Part shown: positions 17,835 through 26,505 of the stretch, piece after piece
Position numbering within the stretch: position 1 is the first letter of the stretch
Layout: each line of letters opens with the position of its first letter
Assembly: GCF_900111495.1 (NCBI RefSeq)
Contig: NZ_FOIU01000001.1
Coordinates: 620,001 to 684,000, forward strand
Direction of reading: 5' to 3'
Origin: Chryseobacterium wanjuense
GTDB taxonomy: Bacteria > Bacteroidota > Bacteroidia > Flavobacteriales > Weeksellaceae
DNA: 64,000 bases
Program-made: the position numbers and the translations under genes
The notes under the pieces: model-generated
The model's input: the letters and a program-made list of their open reading frames with translations, nothing else
Databases searched by the model: none
What the model was told of the DNA's origin: nothing

Positions 17835-19421
17835 TTACCCCACAGTCTTCGTATCCTCCTCCTTCAAAATCTTTTTCTCCTTCATGGACAGCATCATTCT
17901 TTCGCATTTGTATTTTTCCCATTCAAAACGGTTGAGAAAATCCAGGGCGGCTTGGAAACCTTTGTTGAAAAGCTCTTCTTTTTCTTCCTTTTTCATAAAG
18001 AAATTCAGCCAGTTGCTCGTTCCGCAATTCACGGTTTGTATGCTGTATAAATGGTAAAAAGTATGCTTGGTAAGGAATGTTTTATCATTAAAACCTTTCA
18101 AAGTACTGATGATATTTCCGGCGAAAGACAGGGGAGATTTCAAAATTTCTTCACTGGTTTTTCCTTTTTCGGAAAGAATGTCGGAATCGCTGGTCAGCTG
18201 TACTCCAAACAATGGAAGTCTGGGATAAAAAATATCGGCAGAGTGGAAAAGATCGATCGGGAAATTGGATATACTTCCGCCGTCAATAAAAACTCCGACA
18301 GGGTTGATATCTTCCTGTTTGGTATTCATCCAGAATTTCCAGGCGTACTTCACAGAGTCATCATTTTTGTCAATTCTTTTCTGCATCGGCTCGAAAAAAA
18401 ACGGAACCGACATCGATGCCCTTACAAATTCGGCGGGGCTGATGTGTTTCATTTCCTCTTCAGACCAATAGAGATTGGCCATTGTCGGAAGTTCGACCTT
18501 TATTTTAGCGTTAATATCTGTTGTAATGACAATGTATTCAGATTTTAATAAATAGAACGGATCTTTTTTATAATATTCGTTGTTTACGGCACTTTCGTAG
18601 AAAATTCTGTAACGTATTTCGTCGATGTGTTCTTTGTTGTTTACCTTGATCTCTTCAATGCTGTTTAAGGCGATGGCGTAATATTCCATGCCGTTTCCGT
18701 AGCGGTAGTCAAGGTTGAGATTTTCTCCGGATTGTACGAATTTTTTATTCAGGGCAGCAACTGTTGTGATGCCGAAACCGTCCAACACCTGTTTCATCTG
18801 GTTTAAAAATGTATTTCCGGGATTGAGGCCTGAATTTCTCTTTTTTAAATCAGAGTAAAGTTTCGACAGACATAAAATTCCAAAAATAACAAGGAATAGA
18901 GGAATGGCAAAAAGAATTTTCGTTTCCCAGGTCGATTTGGTGGGCAATACAAAAGCCAGTATCCCAAAAAATGCGAGAATCGCCACTGCAATATAAAGAT
19001 TGATTTTCAGGAAATTTTTATTGTTGAGCATAGCATGGATGGTCGTTTTCACATACGTTTTTCCATCCATAAAATCGGCGAAGTTCCAGTTGAACAAAAT
19101 ATCTTTTATGATTTCGCTTTTGGGTTCTTCTTTGGTTTTGCAGGCTGCGATAAGCATCGTGTTTATGGCTCCTGCACTTGTTCCTGCTACTTTTAGAAAA
19201 CGAATTCCGAAAATTTCGAGGCCATACAGGTAACCTACCAGTGCGCTTCCCCAGACACCGCCGCCTTCCTGTACAAATTCTACATACTGATTGCCTTCCG
19301 CATCCAGCAGATCCGAAAATTCTTTGGACGAAATATTTTCATGCAAAGCAGCAAGCTTTTCTTTGGATTGAGGGGAGAGAACATCTTCCTCTAGGATTTG
19401 GTTTAGGGCTTCAGTTTTCAT
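17835..19421 (-). CDS. Patatin-like phospholipase family protein with two TM segments
   Basis: A 528-residue lipid acyl hydrolase candidate. The oxyanion hole is QEGGGVWGSAL (residues about 51-61), the nucleophile elbow G-T-S-A-G has Ser82, and the catalytic Asp lies in VFIDGGSISNFP. Two hydrophobic helices at about 140-190 (AVAILAFFGILAFVL and FAIPLFLVIFGILCL) interrupt the patatin fold and would tether it to the inner membrane. This layout is seen in other Bacteroidota patatins. Substrate unknown. Confidence 0.85.
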   Translation of the reverse strand: MKTEALNQILEEDVLSPQSKEKLAALHENISSKEFSDLLDAEGNQYVEFVQEGGGVWGSALVGYLYGLEIFGIRFLKVAGTSAGAINTMLIAACKTKEEPKSEIIKDILFNWNFADFMDGKTYVKTTIHAMLNNKNFLKINLYIAVAILAFFGILAFVLPTKSTWETKILFAIPLFLVIFGILCLSKLYSDLKKRNSGLNPGNTFLNQMKQVLDGFGITTVAALNKKFVQSGENLNLDYRYGNGMEYYAIALNSIEEIKVNNKEHIDEIRYRIFYESAVNNEYYKKDPFYLLKSEYIVITTDINAKIKVELPTMANLYWSEEEMKHISPAEFVRASMSVPFFFEPMQKRIDKNDDSVKYAWKFWMNTKQEDINPVGVFIDGGSISNFPIDLFHSADIFYPRLPLFGVQLTSDSDILSEKGKTSEEILKSPLSFAGNIISTLKGFNDKTFLTKHTFYHLYSIQTVNCGTSNWLNFFMKKEEKEELFNKGFQAALDFLNRFEWEKYKCERMMLSMKEKKILKEEDTKTVG

Positions 19422-19442
19422 TTTAATTTGGTGTTTAGTTTT

Positions 19443-19513
19443 TTGTCATTGCCAAGAATGATGTAGAATCTCTGAATATTTGAGTGAGATTGCTTCACAG
19501 TTTGCAATGACAA
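19443..19513. repeat. Degenerate inverted repeat of the GTCATTGC..GAGATTGCTTC type
   Basis: TTGTCATTGC (19443-19452) and GCAATGACAA (19504-19513) are exact complements. Further in, GAATCTC and GAGATTGCTTC partly pair. The same sequence type is widely dispersed between genes in Bacteroidota. It fills the gap between the patatin gene and corA. Confidence 0.6.
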
Positions 19514-19631
19514 GCTGTTGTGATTTAACATAATAAATTTACAACGTTCTGTTCATTCGTTTTTACGATTTAAAATTAATTATATTTAAAATCTTAAAGC
19601 ATGGGGTTTTTACTAAATCTCACAGGTAAAA

Positions 19632-20531
19632 TCACCATTGTTTTCTTCTGGCATAGATAAAAGTGCAGATCACGACCAAAGCCATTAATCCCAATGTGAA
19701 AAAATACCCGTATTTATGATGCAGTTCCGGCATATTGTCGAAGTTCATCCCGTAAACTCCTGCAATAAAGGTGATCGGTAAGAAGTACACCGAATAGATC
19801 GCCAATACTTTCATCACCTGATTTGCTTTTTGGTCGGATAATGCCAGAAACATCGAAATAAGGTTGGTAATCTGGAGATTCAGATGGTCGAAATCGGCCA
19901 CAACATCTTTATGTTTGTCTTTCAAATCGACTACTTCGGAATCCTGTAGTCCCAAAAGCCTGAATTTATCAACCGCATCGGTAGAAATGGTCAATACCCT
20001 TGAATTTAATCCGGATTTCCTTTTAAGTTTATATAATCTTTTAATCTGATTGGTATGGTTGGTATTTTTCAGGAAAATCTCATTTTCGATGTTATCCATG
20101 GTTTCCAGAAGGCTTACGGATTCGTCATCGAAACTTTTCATTATTAATAAAGCAATTTTCAGGGCAATGGTTTCGGGAGTGGTTTCTTCCTGTAAAATTG
20201 AGATCTGTTTTTTGGTTTCATAGATGCTTTTGGTTTTCATCCTGTGAATGGTGATAATGGTTTTATCGATAAGGAAAATCCCGATTTTTGTGCTGATATC
20301 ACTTATGGTGTTGAGGTTTTTGCGTTCCAGTTCGGTGCTTTCGCGAAGAAGGAAAAACTTTACGTCTCCGTCTTCTTCATATTTTGGTAAGTGGTTCGGG
20401 TCCAGGGTATCTTCCAGGAGAAGGTTGTTGATTTCGTATCTTTCATGAAGAAATTTCAGGTCTTCCGCAGTTGGAGCCTCTACATCTACCCAGTCACATT
20501 GGGCGTTTCTGAAAATTGTGTCAATTGGCAT
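19632..20531 (-). CDS. corA: CorA-family divalent metal ion transporter
   Basis: A 299-residue Mg2+/Co2+ channel subunit. The two C-terminal TM helices are AIYSVYFLPITFIAGV and FFTLGLMALVVICTFIYA, and TM1 ends in the signature Tyr-Gly-Met-Asn (YGMNFDNMPE). The long N-terminal domain carries the helical funnel. Transcribed divergently from fabH with 72 bp between the starts. Confidence 0.9.
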   Translation of the reverse strand: MPIDTIFRNAQCDWVDVEAPTAEDLKFLHERYEINNLLLEDTLDPNHLPKYEEDGDVKFFLLRESTELERKNLNTISDISTKIGIFLIDKTIITIHRMKTKSIYETKKQISILQEETTPETIALKIALLIMKSFDDESVSLLETMDNIENEIFLKNTNHTNQIKRLYKLKRKSGLNSRVLTISTDAVDKFRLLGLQDSEVVDLKDKHKDVVADFDHLNLQITNLISMFLALSDQKANQVMKVLAIYSVYFLPITFIAGVYGMNFDNMPELHHKYGYFFTLGLMALVVICTFIYARRKQW

Positions 20532-20577
20532 AAGTAAAAATACTAATATTTTGAAAAACGATGTATTAAATAAGTTT

Positions 20578-20585
20578 TATCTTTG
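20578..20585 (+). promoter_or_regulatory. -7 promoter box of fabH
   Basis: TATCTTTG matches TAnnTTTG 18 bp before the start codon; a TTG lies at 20551-20553 (24-bp spacer, slightly long). Confidence 0.5.
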
Positions 20586-20603
20586 TCAAAATTATAAAAC
20601 TAT

Positions 20604-21626
20604 ATGATTAAAAGTACAATAAAAGGGATTGGTTTTCATGTCCCGGATAACGTTGTTACCAATGATAATCTAGCAGAATTAATGACCACCAATGATGAAT
20701 GGATTACGGAAAGAACGGGCATCAAAGAAAGAAGACACAGAAAAGACCGATATGATTCTCAGGAAACCACTGCTTACTTAGGTTTCAAGGCTTCGGAAAA
20801 AGCGATTGCCAAGGCAGGTCTTACTTCAAAAGATATCGACTATATTATTTTCGCGACCCTTTCTCCGGATTATTATTTTCCGGGATGTGGTGTTTTGCTG
20901 CAGGAGATGTTGGGCTGTGATACGATCGGAGCTTTGGATGTGAGAAATCAGTGTTCGGGGTTTGTGTATGCGATGAGTGTGGCTAATGCTTTTATTAAAT
21001 CAGGTACTTACAAAAATATTTTGGTGGTAGGAGCTGAGATCCATTCTTTCGGGCTGGATTTTTCTGATGAGGGAAGAGGTGTTTCCGTGATTTTCGGAGA
21101 TGGGGCAGGAGCGATCGTGCTTTCTGCAACGGAAGATGAAAATGCAGGAGATGTGCTGGCGTTTAATATGCATTCTGAAGGAAAATATGCAGATGAACTT
21201 TGCACCCAATTCCCGGGTTCTAAATTCGGATGGAGCGACAGAATGAGAAAAGATCCTGAAAATGTGACGAATAAAGAAATTTATCCGATCATGAACGGAA
21301 ATTTTGTTTTCAAACATGCGGTGACGAGATTCCCTGAAACGATGATGGAGGCTTTGGATAAAGCCGGAAAAACCATCGATGATGTAGATATGTTTATCCC
21401 GCATCAGGCGAATCTGAGAATTGCCCAGTTTGTACAGCAAAAATTCGGATTGCCGGACGAGAAAGTCTTCAACAACATCCAGAAGTACGGAAATACGACG
21501 GCGGCATCTATTCCTATTGCTTTAAGTGAAGCGATCGAGCAGGGGAAAATCAAGAGAGGAGATCTGGTACTTTTATCAGCTTTCGGAAGTGGATTTACCT
21601 GGGGAAGTGTTTTGTTTGAATATTAA
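20604..21626 (+). CDS. fabH: 3-oxoacyl-ACP synthase III family protein
   Basis: A 340-residue thiolase-fold condensing enzyme that starts fatty acid synthesis from acyl-CoA and malonyl-ACP. The triad is visible: Cys117 (LDVRNQCSGF), His (FIPHQANLR) and Asn (YGNTTAASIP). ERTGIKERR and GDGAGAIVLS are also typical. Bacteroidota carry several FabH-like copies, some for branched or secondary lipids, so the exact starter is uncertain. A terminator follows at 21646. Confidence 0.85.
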   Translation: MIKSTIKGIGFHVPDNVVTNDNLAELMTTNDEWITERTGIKERRHRKDRYDSQETTAYLGFKASEKAIAKAGLTSKDIDYIIFATLSPDYYFPGCGVLLQEMLGCDTIGALDVRNQCSGFVYAMSVANAFIKSGTYKNILVVGAEIHSFGLDFSDEGRGVSVIFGDGAGAIVLSATEDENAGDVLAFNMHSEGKYADELCTQFPGSKFGWSDRMRKDPENVTNKEIYPIMNGNFVFKHAVTRFPETMMEALDKAGKTIDDVDMFIPHQANLRIAQFVQQKFGLPDEKVFNNIQKYGNTTAASIPIALSEAIEQGKIKRGDLVLLSAFGSGFTWGSVLFEY

Positions 21627-21645
21627 AATTAAACATCAATATATT

Positions 21646-21677
21646 AAAAAGACGGAAATATTTTTTCCGTCTTTTTT
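21646..21677 (+). terminator. Terminator of fabH
   Basis: 13-bp stem AAAAAGACGGAAA/TTTCCGTCTTTTT with a 5-nt loop and T-run. Confidence 0.85.
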
Positions 21678-21965
21678 GTATTTAGAAATTATATTTCCGG
21701 ATAAGATTGATTAATTATTGCTTTTTTGGTTATTATTTTTACTGTTTAAGGATGAATATTTTAATTTTATTCTGAAATGAATGTTTGTTTTTTAGTTAAT
21801 ATTTTAATTTTAATTAAAATTCTACTATTTGTGACTTAATTTTAATTATTTGGTTTTCAATTAGTTATTTTAAAGTGGTATATGCATGGTATACCATTTT
21901 TTTTGTGTTCTGACTGAATTGTTATCTCTTTGTTCAAAATTTTCAAATTTTAAAAATACTAAGCG
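21678..21965 (+). promoter_or_regulatory. Leader of the 21966 gene with a hairpin followed by T-run
   Basis: TGGTATA-N7-TATACCA (21876-21896) is followed by nine T, so it could end transcripts from upstream or attenuate. A weak -7 (TATCTCTTTG, 21923-21932) lies after it. The rest is AT-rich with nothing recognisable. Confidence 0.4.
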
Positions 21966-22670
21966 ATGAGAGTAAAATTTTTAACAATTCTATTATTGAT
22001 TATAAGTGCATCATTTTTGAAAGCACAAGTGGGTGTGAATACAACGACCCCACAAAAAACTTTACATGTGAATGGTTCTTTACAGGTAGTAAATGAATTA
22101 AACGTAGGAGGTGATGCCTCGAAAGCGGGAGATGCGGGTACGGCCGGACAAATTCTGACATCTAACGGAGCCGGAACTGCACCAAGCTGGCAAACACTGA
22201 ACATACATAGCGGAACAATTTCTAATGCATATTATGTACAGGGAACTACCGGCTTAACTATCCCGGCGGGAACAACGGCTGATGTACCGGGAGTTACCAT
22301 TACATTAACAGTTCCTGCAGGCCGCACACAGACTTTTTTGTTTAATATTTTAGGATATGCGGTTAACCCTTCTCCTGGTACCGGCAAATCTTCACAAGGG
22401 GTCTTCAGTCTATTACAAAATGGAACTAAAATATCTTCTGCATATACTTCTAATGTTGGAAATGCAGGTGGGGGATTTGTAGATTTTCCTATACCTGTTA
22501 CTTTTTTGAAAGCTGTATCGCTTCCTTCGGGTACTTATACTTTTAAAGTTCAGTACAAAGCCTGGGCTGGTGATCAAAGGGTTAATCATAATCCTACTGC
22601 TTATGCCGGATATGACGGAGATGCAGAAGCCATGCTTACCAAAATGCAGGTGCTGGTATACAATAACTAA
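21966..22670 (+). CDS. Secreted QVGINT-family protein, short mosaic
   Basis: A 234-residue exported protein: signal peptide ending ASFLKA, then QVGVNTTTPQKTLHVNGSLQ fused directly to the VVNELNVGGDASKAGDAGTA and SNGAGTAPSWQTL blocks. The LDITAKN, PRVDR and YYYFNG blocks found in the neighbour are absent. The C-terminal beta domain (VPGVTITLTVPAGRTQTFLF ... LTKMQVLVYNN) is shared with 22990-24078, so the two are block-shuffled relatives. Its own terminator follows. Function unknown. Confidence 0.78.
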   Translation: MRVKFLTILLLIISASFLKAQVGVNTTTPQKTLHVNGSLQVVNELNVGGDASKAGDAGTAGQILTSNGAGTAPSWQTLNIHSGTISNAYYVQGTTGLTIPAGTTADVPGVTITLTVPAGRTQTFLFNILGYAVNPSPGTGKSSQGVFSLLQNGTKISSAYTSNVGNAGGGFVDFPIPVTFLKAVSLPSGTYTFKVQYKAWAGDQRVNHNPTAYAGYDGDAEAMLTKMQVLVYNN

Positions 22671-22714
22671 ATTTTTTTTGTAGGAATACTAAAAACACTT
22701 TATGATGTAAAATG

Positions 22715-22743
22715 AGTCGGAAGAATTTTCTTCCGGCTTTTTG
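22715..22743 (+). terminator. Terminator of the 21966 gene
   Basis: AGTCGGAAGAA/TTCTTCCGGCT stem with short TT spacer and T-run. The following 22744-22989 is AT-rich leader with a weak -7 (ATGACTTTTG near 22949). Confidence 0.8.
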
Positions 22744-22989
22744 GGTTGATTTCCTGTCATTAAACATACTACTGCTAAACTCATTTTTATATTTCCTGAA
22801 TTTGGCTGATTTATATACGTGAAATAAAATATTTTCTATTAAAAAAAATAATTTAAAACTAATTATTTTATTATTATTTTAATTAATTGTGATATTTATT
22901 GGTAATATGTCATTTATGTTATATTATTTTTATAAATTTATGTAAAATAATGACTTTTGTTAATAAATTACAAATTAAAAACAGAAAAT

Positions 22990-24078
22990 ATGAAAAAGAA
23001 AATCTTATTCGGGACTTTACTATTTCCTTTATTCTTTTGTGCTCAGGTAGGAATAAACAATAATGTTCCTGCTTCGACGCTAGACATTACTGCCAAAAAT
23101 GCGACTGGAACTTCTACTAATGTGGAAGGTCTTTTGGTTCCAAGAGTAGACAGGCAAAAAGCTCAGTCTATGGCTTCTGTTCCTGTATCTACTTTAATTT
23201 ATGTAAACAGTATTGCTACCGGAACTCAAACAGGAACTGCAGTAAATGTAGATGCTGCTGGATACTATTATTTTAATGGTACGGTTTGGATAAAACTAAA
23301 CCCGAGTGTAAATATTTATAATTCCGATGGTACACTTACCGGAAACCGAACCGTTACTCAGAATGCAAATACGCTGGCTTTTACCGGCACGGCAACCAAT
23401 GCATTTTCTGTAGATGGTACCACTTTATCGGTAGATGCAGCAAATGACAGGGTAGGTGTCGGCACGACAACCCCGCAAAAAACACATCATGTGAATGGTT
23501 CTTTACAAGTCGTAAATGAATTGAATGTAGGAGGTACTGCCTCTACAGCAGGAAGTGCGGGAACTACAGGGCAGCTTCTCACATCCGGAGGATCAGGAGC
23601 TGCTCCCAGCTGGCAAGCTCTGAATACGATGAGCGGAGCTCTGTTCAATACCTATTATGTACAAGGGACAACAGAATTGAATGTAGCGCAGGGAACTACT
23701 GCTGATGTACCGGGAGTGACTCTTACAGTAACTGTTCCTGCAGGCCACACCCAGACTTTCATGTTTACTATTATGGGATATGCGGCTCAGACTGCAACAG
23801 GAGCCTCACAAGGGGTTTTTATTTTACTTCAGAACGGTACCAAAATTAGCTCAGCTTACGCATCATCCAGTGATGGAAGTGGTTTGTCGAGACTTCCGCA
23901 TCCGGTTACTTTTTTAAAATCGGTTACACTTACGGCAGGAACTTATACTTTTAAAGTGCAATATGATGCATGGGTAGGGACTCAGGCTGTTAATTTTGTT
24001 CCAAGCTTTTATGGAGGATATAATGGCGACGTAGAGGCTATGCTTACCAAAATGCAGGTATTGGTATACAATAACTAA
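22990..24078 (+). CDS. Secreted QVGINT-family protein, long mosaic
   Basis: A 362-residue exported protein. I start at ATG 22990 (MKKKILFGTLLFPLFFCA), the signal peptide; the frame is open to 22957. Order: QVGINNNVPASTLDITAKNA, VEGLLVPRVDRQKAQSM, STLIYVNSIATGTQTG, GYYYFNGTVWIKLN, NIYNSDGTLTGNR, VGVGTTTPQKTHHVNGSLQV, NELNVGGTASTAGSAGTTGQ, then the beta domain shared with 21966 (ending LTKMQVLVYNN). Function unknown. Confidence 0.8.
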   Translation: MKKKILFGTLLFPLFFCAQVGINNNVPASTLDITAKNATGTSTNVEGLLVPRVDRQKAQSMASVPVSTLIYVNSIATGTQTGTAVNVDAAGYYYFNGTVWIKLNPSVNIYNSDGTLTGNRTVTQNANTLAFTGTATNAFSVDGTTLSVDAANDRVGVGTTTPQKTHHVNGSLQVVNELNVGGTASTAGSAGTTGQLLTSGGSGAAPSWQALNTMSGALFNTYYVQGTTELNVAQGTTADVPGVTLTVTVPAGHTQTFMFTIMGYAAQTATGASQGVFILLQNGTKISSAYASSSDGSGLSRLPHPVTFLKSVTLTAGTYTFKVQYDAWVGTQAVNFVPSFYGGYNGDVEAMLTKMQVLVYNN

Positions 24079-24096
24079 ATTTTTCAGAAAAAAAAT

Positions 24097-24128
24097 AAAA
24101 ATCGCCGGAGAAATTCGGCGATTTTTTT
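24097..24128 (+). terminator. Terminator of the 22990 gene
   Basis: AAAAATCGCCG/CGGCGATTTTT stem, 8-nt loop, T-run. Confidence 0.85.
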
Positions 24129-24432
24129 GATATATAGGGTTTTATAATCTTAATATTTTTTATAAAAGCAGTTTATATTTTATGGCTAAATAAAAGGTGG
24201 ACTTATTTTTATTTCCCAATAGTTTATAAATAAGTAAACGTCACCTGAAAATCATGATGTTACCTGTTTTTTCGAATGACTTAATGCCTATATTTGAAAA
24301 CGATCCAGTCGGATTATAGTGGAAAATATTTTAGACCCCACATATAATTTTATATCTCATAGTTTATGTTTTTAGAATCAGCGCGTCTTGAAAAAGGCGT
24401 GCTTTTTCGTACCTAAACCAGAGACATGAAAT
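24129..24432. other. Intergenic region with a second hairpin
   Basis: GCGCGTC/GGCGTGC (24381-24402) with five T after it reads as a plus-strand terminator although no plus-strand gene precedes it closely. Otherwise nothing recognisable. Confidence 0.4.
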
Positions 24433-24834
24433 CTAGTTTTTCAGAAGTTTTTCGATCAGCTTATTCTGCATTTCCATAAGCTGACTGATTTGTTCTTGTT
24501 GTTTTGTAATTTGTTCTTGATTTTGCACAAAACTTTTAAACAAATCTCCATCAATGTTGTTGTTTATTGTATAGTTTCTAAAATATCCAACAGCTGAATT
24601 ATTACTTGTTTCAATGTCATTAATAACAGTATCGCCTTCCAGAAAATATTGAGGTTCTACCTTAAAAAACTCTGCTACTCGCTGCATAAAAAGAAAGTCT
24701 ATTTTTTCAATAGAGCCGTTTTCTATTTTGCTGAGATAGCTTTGTGAAATATCCAGTTGGAAAGCCAGGTCTTCCTGCGAAATTTCCTTTTGTTCTCTTA
24801 ATTTTTTTATTTTAAAACCAATGCTGTTATTCAT
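24433..24834 (-). CDS. XRE-family helix-turn-helix regulator, copy 1
   Basis: A 133-residue DNA-binding protein. Residues 7-62 form the Cro/C1 HTH (KKLREQKEISQEDLAFQLDI, SQSYLSKIENGSIEKI). The C-terminal part (ISQLMEMQNKLIEKLLKN) is a Gln-rich coiled coil likely to drive dimer or tetramer formation. Nearly identical to the next gene upstream; copy 1 has an extra QEQITKQ insert in the coil and a different middle linker. Targets unknown. Confidence 0.85.
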   Translation of the reverse strand: MNNSIGFKIKKLREQKEISQEDLAFQLDISQSYLSKIENGSIEKIDFLFMQRVAEFFKVEPQYFLEGDTVINDIETSNNSAVGYFRNYTINNNIDGDLFKSFVQNQEQITKQQEQISQLMEMQNKLIEKLLKN

Positions 24835-24863
24835 ACGATATCGAATTGAAATGTAAAGATAAT

Positions 24864-25241
24864 CTAGTTTTTCAGAAGTTTTTCGATCAGCTTATTCTGC
24901 ATTTCCATGAGCTGGCTGATTTGTTGCTGATTTTGCATGACGCTTTTAAACAAATCATTATCAATATTATTATTTATTGTAGACATATGAATATTACCCA
25001 CAGCAGAATTATTACTTGTTTCAACATTAAAAATTGTATCACCTTCCAGAAAATATTGAGGTTCTACCTTAAAAAACTCTGCTACTCGCTGCATAAAAAG
25101 AAAGTCTATTTTTTCAATAGAGCCGTTTTCTATTTTGCTGAGGTAGCTTTGTGAAATATCCAATTGGAAAGCCAGGTCTTCCTGCGAAATTTCCTTTTGT
25201 TCCCTTAATTTTTTTATTTTAAAACCAATGCTGTTATTCAT
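24864..25241 (-). CDS. XRE-family helix-turn-helix regulator, copy 2
   Basis: A 125-residue near-copy of 24433-24834: the first ~70 residues are identical, and the divergence is confined to a ~25-residue linker after FLEGDT. The duplicated unit is about 410 bp and includes the short upstream stretch GAAATGTAAAGATAAT. Selection seems to have kept the DNA-binding half and changed the linker, which could alter oligomerisation or ligand response. It faces away from the small secreted protein at 25424. Confidence 0.85.
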   Translation of the reverse strand: MNNSIGFKIKKLREQKEISQEDLAFQLDISQSYLSKIENGSIEKIDFLFMQRVAEFFKVEPQYFLEGDTIFNVETSNNSAVGNIHMSTINNNIDNDLFKSVMQNQQQISQLMEMQNKLIEKLLKN

Positions 25242-25423
25242 ACGATTTGGAAATTGAAATGTAAAGATAATCTTTTTACCAGAATATTTTTATTCCGATC
25301 GGAATAGTATTTTATTCTATTTGGAATTGTCAGGTAGGGAATTGTTTCACATTTTTGGGAAAAGTTTCGCGAAATACTTTTGGTGTAAAAAATTATTATT
25401 AATTTCAAAATTCTAAAAAACAA

Positions 25424-25675
25424 ATGAAGAGAATTTTTTTATTGGCAGCAATGGCAGTTGCCGGAACAATAAGTGCCCATACTTCCGTGGCTGAAATGAA
25501 AGCAGAATCCAAAGTGATTTATAATCCTATAAAAATTACTTCCTCTTGCGGGTATACCCAATATGTCACAGTAGGAGCAAACGATGATCCTTTGTGCTAT
25601 CTTGTAGATGCAGACCAAATGGAAATAGATTGCGACAGTCCGTTTGAAAATCCGCAATATGGTTACAACCCTTAG
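25424..25675 (+). CDS. Small secreted protein of unknown function
   Basis: An 83-residue protein with a signal peptide (MKRIFLLAAMAVAGTISA) and a ~60-residue mature part with three Cys (SSCGYTQY, PLCYLVD, EIDCDS). I do not recognise it. It lies 16 bp before the GLPGLI lipoprotein gene on the same strand, and this pairing suggests a shared transcript. Confidence 0.65.
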   Translation: MKRIFLLAAMAVAGTISAHTSVAEMKAESKVIYNPIKITSSCGYTQYVTVGANDDPLCYLVDADQMEIDCDSPFENPQYGYNP

Positions 25676-25691
25676 AAAACCAAACTTTTAG

Positions 25692-26474
25692 ATGCGTTAT
25701 TACTTTTCAATTTTATTGCTCTTTTCTTTCTTTTTTGCATGTTCCCAGCAGAAAGAAGAAAAATCCTTTTCCGATCTTGAGGTTCTTTATGAATATTCTT
25801 TTACCAGAGATACGACAGATGTAGATCCCAGTCACCGGTCAAAAGAGCTCATGGTTTTAGATTGTAATCCCCGGTCATCAATATATTATAGTAGGCAATA
25901 TGTAGCGGCAAGAAAGGTTTTTGAGCAAGCCGGTATTGCTGCCCAGACTTCGGCGAATGTGGAAATCCGCACTGCTGATCTTCCCAAATACAAAATAAGT
26001 TACTCGATATATAGGAATGGCTCGCAAATCTATTACACAGGAAACATCTTTCGGGACGTCTTTACATTCGAAAGTACCTATCTGAAATGGAATACGAATT
26101 ATGATGAGGTAAAAACGATTCTCGGATATCGATGCAACAAAGCGACAACCAATTTTAATAACAGGATATTTACGGCTTGGTATACGAAAGATATTCCGAT
26201 TTCGGAAGGACCTTACAGGTTTAAAGGATTGACAGGTTTGATTCTGGAAATCAATGATGAAAAAAATTACCACTCATTCAAAGCAATAGGTATAGAAAAA
26301 AAGCAGACGGAAATAAAACCCCTGCAAAAAGGCATTCCTGTAACAAGGGAGCAGTATATTAAAAAGAGAGAAGAATTTAAAAGTAATCCGTATCCGGAAA
26401 GAAAGAATCTTCCCAAAGAGAGAAGAGATCAGATGATTGAATCTTTTAAAAAGGAAGTTCCGTTGGAACGATAA
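25692..26474 (+). CDS. GLPGLI-family lipoprotein
   Basis: A 260-residue exported protein with a lipobox (FFAC) at the end of the signal sequence, so it is probably a lipoprotein. The family marks are YRCNKATTNFNNRIFTAWYT, IPISEGPYRFKGL and GLTGLILEI (usually GLPGLI). The family is Bacteroidota-specific and of unknown function, often found near outer membrane transport genes. Translated with the small secreted protein upstream; terminator at 26481. Confidence 0.85.
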   Translation: MRYYFSILLLFSFFFACSQQKEEKSFSDLEVLYEYSFTRDTTDVDPSHRSKELMVLDCNPRSSIYYSRQYVAARKVFEQAGIAAQTSANVEIRTADLPKYKISYSIYRNGSQIYYTGNIFRDVFTFESTYLKWNTNYDEVKTILGYRCNKATTNFNNRIFTAWYTKDIPISEGPYRFKGLTGLILEINDEKNYHSFKAIGIEKKQTEIKPLQKGIPVTREQYIKKREEFKSNPYPERKNLPKERRDQMIESFKKEVPLER

Positions 26475-26480
26475 ATCAGG

Positions 26481-26505
26481 CACCTGCATCAGCGGGTGTT
26501 TTTTT
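26481..26505 (+). terminator. Terminator of the GLPGLI gene
   Basis: CACCTGC/GCGGGTG stem, ATCA loop and seven T. Confidence 0.85.
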
